DNA from: Paenibacillus sp. FSL H8-0537 | GTDB taxonomy: Bacteria; Bacillota; Bacilli; Paenibacillales; Paenibacillaceae | DNA: 64,000 nt | Direction: 5' to 3' | Assembly: GCF_038051995.1 (NCBI RefSeq) | Contig: NZ_CP150290.1 | Span: 3,462,001-3,526,000 of the forward strand | Part shown: positions 29,546 to 37,700 of the stretch, piece after piece | Numbering within the stretch: position 1 is the first letter of the stretch | Layout of the letters: each line of letters opens with the position of its first letter | Translations under genes and position numbers: made by a program | Notes under the pieces: generated by a model | What the model was told of the DNA's origin: nothing | The model's input: the letters and a program-made list of their open reading frames with translations, nothing else | Databases searched by the model: none

Positions 29546-30262
29546 TCAAAATGAACATAGATCTTCAATCATTTTTCTGCTTATTTCTGAATCCGTTCCC
29601 CAGTTCGAAATTTTTGCCGTTTGTTGAATTCTTTTCAAGGAATCAATGGCGCAATGTTTTAGCCCAGGATCAATTACCCCAGTTATTTTTATCTGACCAA
29701 AAGCGACTGCATAAGTGACCATATCACTTTGGAGCATGTTCATCTCGTCAGTCTCTAATACTCTTTTCACTTCATCTTCCAACAAGCTGTTTACGGGAAC
29801 ATATTTCATCCCCCATACCTTTTCAATAATAAATTTAGGGAACTCAGCAAAATTCAATTGACTTTTCTTTCGTAGACTTTCAGTTAATTCCGCCAATGTA
29901 TCCGATCCTTCATCACTGCCGAAAGGCGCCTCTTCCTCGCCGCAGTCATAATAAAAATCGTCTTTAAAATGTTTAACAAAGTTAGGATGGGATGTCTTGA
30001 TATGAAGACCTATTTCCTCATCATCAAAGTATAAATGGTTGTTAAAATCAAAATTATTATCAGCCTTGTAACCTTTCTTTAACTTTTGTTTTATAAGTTT
30101 TTCAGCTTGTTTGATACATTCTTCTTCAGAGTCAAATTCTTTAATTTCATATTTTCCAACTACGCCTGTCTTTCCATAATTCACAACAAAGTCACAGTCA
30201 CTATAATCTATCCACCAAAATTTACTGGATTTTTCGTCATGAAAGGTGAACGATTGTTTCAC
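29546..30262 (-). CDS. WGR-domain protein
   Basis: The 238-residue protein begins with a WGR-type domain (about 1-65): KFWWIDYSDCDFVVNYGKTGVVGKY followed by the helix EEECIKQAEKLIKQKLKKGY. WGR domains are found in PARPs and in bacterial proteins near HEAT-repeat and immunity genes, and are thought to bind nucleic acids. The remainder is helical and unknown, with an acidic patch (CGEEEAPFGSDEGSD). The start is GTG with GGGGGAG five bases upstream. Coding sequence intact. Confidence 0.8.
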   Translation of the reverse strand: MKQSFTFHDEKSSKFWWIDYSDCDFVVNYGKTGVVGKYEIKEFDSEEECIKQAEKLIKQKLKKGYKADNNFDFNNHLYFDDEEIGLHIKTSHPNFVKHFKDDFYYDCGEEEAPFGSDEGSDTLAELTESLRKKSQLNFAEFPKFIIEKVWGMKYVPVNSLLEDEVKRVLETDEMNMLQSDMVTYAVAFGQIKITGVIDPGLKHCAIDSLKRIQQTAKISNWGTDSEISRKMIEDLCSF

Positions 30263-30381
30263 TCAAACTCCCCCTAAACAATATGTTTCAGATCTCAAAA
30301 CAGCTTTGCCAAACCGTATCACGGTAAGAATATGTTATTTTTGCAGAGCTTTGTTGAAAATAGTTTTAGAACCTGAGTCAT

Positions 30382-30552
30382 TTACTCTTCTTCCAAATAG
30401 AAATCAATGAGCATAACCACGCCAAAGCGTATCTCATATTCTTCAATTGATACTAAATATGGCAGCTTCAGTTTTCGGATATCGGCTGCCGCCTCATTGC
30501 TGAGTTCATAACTTTAATAGAAATAATCCGAATTTTTCCTGATATTGCTCAT
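30382..30552 (-). pseudogene. Small array gene with an internal stop, coupled to the SUKH gene
   Basis: The ATG at 30552 overlaps the stop of the SUKH gene (ATGA). The frame reads MSNIRKNSDYFY, a TAA, then SYELSNEAAADIRKLKLPYL and VSIEEYEIRFGVVMLIDFYL to a stop at 30382, 57 codons in total. The product would be a small acidic protein of unknown type. The overlap suggests it was translated with the SUKH gene before the nonsense mutation. Confidence 0.55.
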
Positions 30553-31238
30553 GTTTCACCAAGAATCTCTCCATCGCATAATGCGATTCCTTCTCCCCCA
30601 CTTCCTCCACCATCAACCAACCCCAGCAAGGTCGCATGCAACGCGTCAAATCGCTGTTCATCTTCCGCTGAGAACATCAGCAGATATCCGTCACGGTTGT
30701 TCATGACCACAATCACCTCGCCCGCTTGACCATAAAACTGCACGCCCGTGTACAAGCCCGAATCCGCTTGCTTGGATGGAAACAACAACTTAATCCCTTC
30801 CACAACCTGTTTGTCGATTTGCCAGTATTCCTCAGTGCAGAACTCCATCGAAATCACTGCTTGAAAATAGGCCATGGCATGTAAGAACTCCGTAAGAGAC
30901 TCGCTTGTCTGATACCACTCCTCCATCCCGTAGTTCTCATACACAGGGGGATTGGACACTGCCAAGTCCTCCCGGCGTATGGCCCAAACGCAAGCACCCT
31001 GATTTTCCAAATAGAAAATCAAATAGTCGTCATTCTCATATTGATAAAAATCTTTCGGCTTAAGCAAGAAATCCTGGGAACCATTCAATTGCGGATGTGC
31101 GCCCAATTCCAGATAATAATCCTTCAACACTTCGGGTATACTCCCATATCGACTGATCCACGATTGCAATTCCTTCACGTCGAAACCACAGGATTCCGTG
31201 ATATGAAACAAGTTGCGGATCGCTGCAAAATCGGTCAT
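30549..31238 (-). CDS. SUKH (SMI1/KNR4-like) immunity-type protein
   Basis: The 229-residue protein has the SUKH layout: helix then YGSIPEVLKDYYLELGAH (about 30-50), FLLKPKDFYQYENDDYLIFY and the strand VWAIRREDLAVSNPPVY, ending in a helix after a C-terminal extension with GQAGEVIVVMNNRDGY. A GTG three codons upstream is possible, but AAGGAG is better placed for this ATG. It probably shares a transcript with the broken genes on each side. Toxin partner unknown. Confidence 0.75.
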   Translation of the reverse strand: MTDFAAIRNLFHITESCGFDVKELQSWISRYGSIPEVLKDYYLELGAHPQLNGSQDFLLKPKDFYQYENDDYLIFYLENQGACVWAIRREDLAVSNPPVYENYGMEEWYQTSESLTEFLHAMAYFQAVISMEFCTEEYWQIDKQVVEGIKLLFPSKQADSGLYTGVQFYGQAGEVIVVMNNRDGYLLMFSAEDEQRFDALHATLLGLVDGGGSGGEGIALCDGEILGET

Positions 31239-31258
31239 TGTCTCCACTTCTCCTTATA

Positions 31259-31540
31259 AGCGCCCAATATTGGCGTTCATGATCTATATTCATAAACCGC
31301 TCTCCCAAACGCTGATCGTTATCAAACAAAAGTGAAAGGATAATGCTCTGGCAAATCCGGATGAAACATCCTGAGACATGTTCCCAACTGTCCGGGCAAT
31401 TCGCTTTCTTCAAAGTCCATTAGCGGCACTGTGGAAAGTTTATTGCGCATATGGCGAGACAACGATACCTGCATATTGGCCAAGGGTGCCAGAATTTCTT
31501 GTACGCTGTGAATTTGAAACACTGGCTTATCGGTATCCAC
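31259..31540 (-). pseudogene. Frameshifted small array gene
   Basis: From GTG at 31540, behind GGAGGAG, the frame reads MDTDKPVFQIHSVQEILAPL and continues to LPEHYPFTFV, then stop. In another frame it continues DNDQRLGERFMNIDHERQYW and LI into the leader of the SUKH gene. One frameshift near 31325 therefore splits a product of about 95 residues. The family is not recognised. Position in the array suggests another small immunity-type protein. Confidence 0.55.
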
Positions 31541-31769
31541 ATAACTCCTCCATTCCAGTGATCAAACCCTCATCTAGTACTCTATTAGCGGACATTTAAA
31601 CTCAACGATTTAGCTAAACGTATAAAACCGTTAAAATGTTGGGAAATTCCCATAATTCTATCTACTATTTTGTCATATTCATTTTCTTGATGCCAAATTG
31701 TGAGAATCAGAATGAATTTTGCGATATTCCTTCCTTAAACCTGGCAAGACCTCTCTTAGATTCTTGTTC

Positions 31770-32315
31770 TTAACTTTCATGGCTAATAGTCAGTATGTTA
31801 TTATTCGCATCCAAATAGACAACAATCAACTGATCCGTATATTCTGGGTCAAAAGTAAAATCAATGATGAAAATCTGTTTTTTCTGCTCTTTTTCAAAGT
31901 TACTTCCCAACCACCCTTCGCCCAGGCTGCTTCCCAAGCTTTTTAGCATAAGTAGGTCAAGCATCTCCAGTTCACTTAATGTTTCAAGTTGCTCCATCCC
32001 AAACATTAGTTTTACGCTCTCATCATCCATTTCTAAAAGATGAAAAGCAAAGAAATCATGAAGCAGCTTATAACTAGGGTCCTTTGTATTTTGAATAATA
32101 TCTCTTAGATGCGCCCGAGCCTTGTTTACCAACTCATCCATGTGATCAAGTGCATGGGAAACTCTAACGATAGCGCTCTCATCTTGTGTGATTTTATCCG
32201 ACACATTAAAATAAACCGGGATCTTGTTATCAGGTATTAGGTTATCTATCCAAATAGATTCGCCAGGTGTGTACTCTAGACTAGGAAATTTCGTGCTTGG
32301 TAATTGTTTTATCAT
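31770..32315 (-). CDS. Unknown protein (DUF2004-like), last of the array
   Basis: The 181-residue protein has no signal peptide. Its end, FIIDFTFDPEYTDQLIVVYL then ISHES, reminds me of the DUF2004 group, small bacterial proteins of unknown role often paired with SUKH genes, but I could not verify this. The middle is helical (DHMDELVNKARAHLRDII). AAAGGAGCCAACTAA precedes the ATG. It is at the upstream end of the array, so the promoter for at least part of the array should lie just to its right. Confidence 0.65.
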   Translation of the reverse strand: MIKQLPSTKFPSLEYTPGESIWIDNLIPDNKIPVYFNVSDKITQDESAIVRVSHALDHMDELVNKARAHLRDIIQNTKDPSYKLLHDFFAFHLLEMDDESVKLMFGMEQLETLSELEMLDLLMLKSLGSSLGEGWLGSNFEKEQKKQIFIIDFTFDPEYTDQLIVVYLDANNNILTISHES

Positions 32316-32944
32316 TTAGTTGGCTCCTTTAATCTTTATTTTCAATTAGGGGTCCCACCAGCAAAACGTGGATTAACAATATCAAGGGGGAATTTACTCA
32401 AAGAACAACTGTTATTTGTAATTCGGTATGCTCATAAATAGCGATTAGGTTGCAATCAAAAAAAGCCTTGTTTATCAAGACCTTTAATGCAACCTATTTT
32501 AGTTCACTGTACACGTTGCCATAAAATTTTTATGTTCCCTTTCCTTTATTATTCACACAATCAAAAACCCGTTGATCTTGAATTAAAGTTCCACGGGTTT
32601 GAAAATTCGATTTCTTTACATATTGATCGATCGACTTTTGTAGCTGGATATTCTCTTCATCTCAGTTGCTCATAACGAACATCGCAATTTACTGAGGTGT
32701 AAAAGAAATCATGGATTGAATTGTTTCTTTGTTAAGTTCGTCTTGGTACGGACAATTGTAGTGCATTCCCAAATTTCAACTATTTCGTCCCAACAAGTGA
32801 CACTATCTAGGAAATGCATTGTCTATGCTCCAATAGTATAGTCTTTAGCAGTCCTTCTTCTACTCTTTGGAAAGTAACGGAACCAAGCTATTGTCCCGCG
32901 ATACAAATCAAACGATATGCCGCGCTAAGACTTCAGCTTCTACA
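32316..32944. other. Intergenic region between array and serine hydrolase
   Basis: No gene is supported here. An inverted repeat (CAAAAACCCGTTGATC near 32560 with GTTCCACGGGTTTG near 32595) could be a terminator for the hydrolase on the minus strand. Short open frames have no binding sites. Confidence 0.4.
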
Positions 32945-34078
32945 TTACAAGCAGGAATACACGACATTTCGCAAGCGTCGCTGAACATAAGGCTCCTGAC
33001 TGTTTAGAAGGTGCTGCGCATACATAACGGTAAGCTTGGAATCCGGGTCAATGATAGCCATGCAACCGGCGGCGCCGCTCCATCCGAATTCGCCGACTGG
33101 GCTCAGTGAGCCGCTTAATGACTTGGAGACATGAGTACGGACACCAAGGCCATAGCCGTACCCACTCATGTGATCCCATGAATAATCGCCGCGGGTCTGC
33201 TCGTTCAGATGGTCCGTGCGCATCAGTTCCACCGAGGCCTGTGACAGAATCCGCACGCCTTCCGGACTGGTTCCATACCCAGTCAGTGCGTTCAGGAACA
33301 GTGAATAATCACTAACTGTAGACAATAATCCGGCGCCACCACTCTCAAATTCGGTACCGATTCGGTACCCGTTTCCATCTATACGTACGGCTTTTTCAAG
33401 CTCGTCATTGTACGCATACTGCGGAATCAGTCGAGTCTGCTGTTCATCGTTAAGATCGAACGCTGTATCGTTCATGCCAAGTGGTCCGGTGATTTCATCT
33501 TGCAGATACGTACCAAAGCGTCTTCCGCTGACAGCCTCCACCAATGCTCCTAGCACATCGTGACACATGCTGTAGTTCCAATGCGTACCTGGCTCAAACA
33601 AAAGGGGTTCCTTGGCAAGCGCTTTCGCGAATGCACGTGTGGGTAGTGTTCCGTTGGTACTTTGCACAGCTTCCTTAAAAGATGGAGAACCTACATCATA
33701 GGAGAACCCTGCAGTCATCGTAAACAAGTCGCGAACCGTAATGAGACGGGTTGCTTTTTCAAGCCTGACTTCCCCGTTCGGCAACGTTTTTTTCACCGTC
33801 ATTTCAGCATACTCCGGCAGATAGTCGGAAACCGGATCACTTAGCAGCATATCGCCTCTTTCCACCAGTTGGAGCGCTGCCACGCAGGTCATTATTTTCG
33901 TCAAGGAGTAGAGATTGAAGATCGCTCTATCACTGATAGGCGTCTGTGCCTCCAGGTTAGCATAGCCGCTACGGTAACGGAAAACGATATCATTTTGAGA
34001 CATTACCAGTACCTCTGCCCACGGAACTCGCCAGGAAGTGATACGGTCAACAAATGAAACAAGCGGTTGAAAATTCAT
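32945..34078 (-). CDS. Serine hydrolase, class C beta-lactamase/esterase fold
   Basis: The 377-residue protein carries the SxxK nucleophile motif SLTK (about 58-61, in FNLYSLTKIMTCVAAL), the second motif HWNYSMCHDVLG (Tyr-Ser in place of the usual YxN), and a third-motif region GEFGWSGAAGCMAIIDP near the end. The family includes class C beta-lactamases, D-peptidases and EstB-type esterases. No signal peptide is visible, so an intracellular esterase or peptidase is more likely than a resistance enzyme. It stands alone, 430 bp from the NRPS operon on the same strand; a role in processing the peptide product is possible but unsupported. Confidence 0.85.
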   Translation of the reverse strand: MNFQPLVSFVDRITSWRVPWAEVLVMSQNDIVFRYRSGYANLEAQTPISDRAIFNLYSLTKIMTCVAALQLVERGDMLLSDPVSDYLPEYAEMTVKKTLPNGEVRLEKATRLITVRDLFTMTAGFSYDVGSPSFKEAVQSTNGTLPTRAFAKALAKEPLLFEPGTHWNYSMCHDVLGALVEAVSGRRFGTYLQDEITGPLGMNDTAFDLNDEQQTRLIPQYAYNDELEKAVRIDGNGYRIGTEFESGGAGLLSTVSDYSLFLNALTGYGTSPEGVRILSQASVELMRTDHLNEQTRGDYSWDHMSGYGYGLGVRTHVSKSLSGSLSPVGEFGWSGAAGCMAIIDPDSKLTVMYAQHLLNSQEPYVQRRLRNVVYSCL

Positions 34079-34241
34079 TTTTCCCCTTCCTTCTATGTAG
34101 AATCGTTTATCATTGCGTAATGTGGGTCATGGTCTCTCATCATCCACATACTATTAATATACGACCATTTGCATGTAATGACCACCATCAATCGCACATC
34201 TCATAGACAATCCAAATCCATAGTCGAAAATGGCATTAAAA

Positions 34242-34270
34242 AGGGTTAACCATTCGAAATGGTTAACCCT
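34242..34270 (-). terminator. Perfect 13-bp hairpin terminator downstream of the NRPS operon
   Basis: AGGGTTAACCATT and its complement enclose CGA; the minus strand continues with five T. Confidence 0.75.
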
Positions 34271-34376
34271 AATCCTTTGCCCATCTAGATCACATAGAAC
34301 ATCCGAGCATGCTCATTAACAGGTTGGCTGCACAATGCACAATGCACGATGCTCCCTGTTTATGAACAATGCCTGG

Positions 34377-34416
34377 AAAACTAGTGAAATTTGGTTCACT
34401 TCATTTTACTAGTTTT
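34377..34416 (-). terminator. Hairpin directly behind the NRPS operon
   Basis: Fourteen-base arms (AAAACTAGTGAAAT with ATTTTACTAGTTTT, one G-T pair) enclose a 12-base loop and give a T-run on the minus strand. Nearby, the short sequence GCACAATGCACAATGCAC is a tandem repeat. Confidence 0.65.
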
Positions 34417-34508
34417 CTACTACTTTAATAGTAGGCGTGCGATACGCTCAAGCTCTTCTTGGACTGAACGCAGATCCATGCGCAATGCACGGATCGCTGG
34501 AACAGAGT

Positions 34509-34703
34509 TCATGCTTGACGGAGACTTAGCGGCGTCAAGTCGCTCCACACTTCCTTCACATATGCCAGGCAATCTTCCTTCGTGCCGTTCTTGCCGGCAT
34601 CGCTCCAGCCGGCTGGATTGTGCAGGTGCAATGGCCATAGCGCATATTGCTCCTCGACATTGACGACTACTTTGTAACTCACTTCTAGCATTTCGTTCTC
34701 CAT
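34509..34703 (-). CDS. MbtH-like protein
   Basis: The 64-residue protein has the family signature: YKVVVNVEEQYALWPLHLHN then GWSDAGKNGTKEDCLAYVKE and WSDLTPLSLR. MbtH-like proteins bind adenylation domains of NRPSs and are often needed for their solubility and activity. It is the last gene of the NRPS operon, 44 bases after the C-A-T-TE-MFS gene, and presumably serves both adenylation domains. A 30-codon frame in another phase follows (ending at 34420), without a binding site, and is not annotated as a gene. Confidence 0.93.
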   Translation of the reverse strand: MENEMLEVSYKVVVNVEEQYALWPLHLHNPAGWSDAGKNGTKEDCLAYVKEVWSDLTPLSLRQA

Positions 34704-34747
34704 TAAGAGTTCCCTCCCCTATTCTACAATTCTATAATTTTCTATAA

Positions 34748-37700
34748 TTAGATTCCAGCGCTCATCTGGCGGTCTGCAAGCTGCTGCAGCTGATCCTTAT
34801 CTCGAATAATAACGGCATCCGGCACGGCATCTGGTAAGATTGTCTCCATGTGGCGCAGTTGCCGATAACGCATGCCGAGCAACCCCCAGACGAACAAGAT
34901 GACGCCAATTGAAGTGACCAGCAGCCCGATGCCCATCCCGCCTCCTGTTCCGAACAGTCCTGCCTCCTCCGTACCAGCTGGCAACGCCGATGCAAGCGGA
35001 GCGAAAACAGATGCAACAAGTGGTCCTGCAAGCAGAAAGCTAAGGGGACGCATGCTGAAAGCCATGACTTGGTTTGTTGCCAATACGCGGCCTTGCAGCT
35101 CAAGCCCTACCTTCGTCTGTATCAGGGACAGCCAGTGCGTATTGATGAGCGCCAGCGCCAAGCCAAAGCCGAATAAGCCGATGGCTGCCGTTACAAGTGA
35201 AGGATAGATGCCGACAACCGCTATTGATAAACCGGTCAGCATAACGAAACCGACCATTCCGTCCGCTCGGCGGTCAAAGCCGCCCCATATCGTCATAAGT
35301 ATCGAGCCGATAAGCAGTCCTGCACCCTCAAACGCAATAACGATGCCTACCTTGTCAGCGGTCATGAACTGAAGCAGAAACGGCGTCGTCAGTACGTTAT
35401 ATAAGCTCATGAAGAAATTGACAACGACGAAAAACACGACCATCGCGACCATGCTCTTCCTTTGAATAATGTACTTCCATCCTCCAACGATTTCCCTGCT
35501 CATCGGTTCCTCGCGTTTTTTAAACATCAGGTTCGGGAATCGAATCAGCGAAAGGATGACGATAGACAAGCTTAGCAGCACTAGATCGATGACGACAATG
35601 GTTTTCAGACCGATCAATACGACCAGAGCCCCTCCCAGCGCTGGAGCCATAATTCCATTCAATGACATGACGAGCTGTCCTAATCCGTTTGCATGTCCTA
35701 AGTATCTTTTCGGCACGAGTTGAGCTGTTGCCGCCTGATAGGCCGGCATGGTGAAAGCGCCTGCAATTGATCCAATGCCGGCAGCCACGTAGATAGCCCA
35801 TAGCGACAACGCATCCAAATAGAGCATAGTCGAGAGGAAGATTACGGAGCATAACGCTAACGTTTGACCTGCCAGCATGACCTTTCGCCTATCATAGCGG
35901 TCCACAACTGCACCGGCCACTGGAAGCAGCAGAAGCGTAGGTAGAATAGCGTAAAGCGAAATCGTCGCATAATCTGAAATCGACCCGGTTTGCTGAAAAA
36001 CCCAGATGCCCAGCGCAAATCCGGTCAGTGACGTTCCGATTGTGGCAATAATCAGGCACAGCGTTACCCACAGAAAAGATTTAACGCTTGGCTGAACGTC
36101 CTTCCTCCCCTGCTCTTGAATAGGTACATACTGAGGAGCGGACGAGGTCTGAGAAACCGTGTGCTCGGTTGCCCGGTTTGCCCCGAAGTCGCGTTCTTCC
36201 TCCCACATGCGAATCTGCTGCGACATGATTTTCGCGGTATGGTCTGATTGATGCTTGTGAAAATAATGCCCAGCATGCTCAACAACGTGCAGTCGCACAT
36301 CCTCGCTGAAATCCTGCCACTCCATATAACGTTCCTCGTAAAACTCGGTCATTCGATCGGCTCCACCCACAATGCAAGCAACTGGCGCCTTCAGCTTCGG
36401 CTTATTCGGCAGTGCGAAGAGCGCCGTGTAATAATCCTCTGCCTCACGTGCATCATGCCGCAAGTTGCGTAGAACGAACGTTTGTTCCTCTGGAGAAATT
36501 TCGTCATCGAAGCCGCCAAAGGCGCGAAGCATGTCGCGTGCAAACTTATCGGACGTCCACTTCTCCCGCGGGAACAAGCGATGCCACCATTCCGTCAGCT
36601 TAAATGGCAGTCTGGCACCCGGAAAGGTTCCCGCCATAAAAATCCCGCTAACCTCTACATTGGCTTGCTGCAGTAAAAGCGCAGTTCGGAGCACCATTGC
36701 CCCACCTAAGCAATGGCCGTAGAGATAGACTTCTCCCTTGACCTTGCTTTTGATTTCTTGGGCAATCTGAGCGGCAGTTTCCGCATGCGAGGCCAGCAAC
36801 TGGCTAGGTCTACTGTAATCATGACCAGGCAGTTCGACCGCGAACAAGGCATAGTTTGGTGGCAAAATCTTGGCTATCGGCTGGAACGTAATCGCGCTGC
36901 CGCCGCCATACGGCACGCAAACTAGCGTAATCGCTTTGCCGCCGATGTTGGATGCCTTTTTGAATTCGATCAGAAGATCATTGCTCCGCGTAGCGCCGGA
37001 AGCGAGATGCTCGGCCAGTTCACGCACCGTCGGATGCTGGAAGAGATCCATTACGCTGAAGGAATTGCCCATTTTGCGTACGACCTTAATCGCCTTGAAC
37101 GAATCACCACCAAGGTCGAAGAATTCATCGTTGATGCCGATCTGATCGAGCCCCAATACTTCCTGCCAGACAGCGGCGATTTCATGCTCTTCCTTAGTCT
37201 CCGGCGCAGCAAATTCGTTGTCGCCCGCACGATTTTCGGCGCTAGGCGCAGGCAGCATTGCACGATCCAGCTTACCGTTCGCGTTAAGCGGCAGCCGCTC
37301 GATCTCGACAAAGGCCGAAGGCAGCATATAGTCGGGCAAAATGCTTTTTATGTGTTTTCGAATCGCGCTTACATCGATCTGAGCCCCACGCATAGCCTGC
37401 TCCAGAGAATCTCGTAACAAGTGCTGCTCCGGTACCAGATAGGCAACTAGCCGCTTGTCTCCTGGTTCATCTTCGCGAATAGTCACGACCGCGTCGCGCA
37501 CACCTTCCATTTGCAGAAGAACATGCTCGATCTCGCCTGTCTCGATCCGGTAGCCACGGATCTTGAACTGTTGGTCCATTCGTCCAATAAACTGAATAGT
37601 GCCGTTAGGCAAATGGCGAACGAGGTCGCCCGTGCGATACATCCGTTCGCCCGGCCGGTCTGTGAACGGATTCGAAATGAAACGCTCGGCCGTCAGATCC

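Noticed and set aside
32945..34078. Beta-lactamase resistance gene
   Set aside because: No signal peptide is visible and the second motif is atypical; an esterase or peptidase is as likely.
34420..34508. Small frame after MbtH (ending LERIARLLLK)
   Set aside because: It is the continuation of an alternative frame through MbtH, with no binding site of its own.
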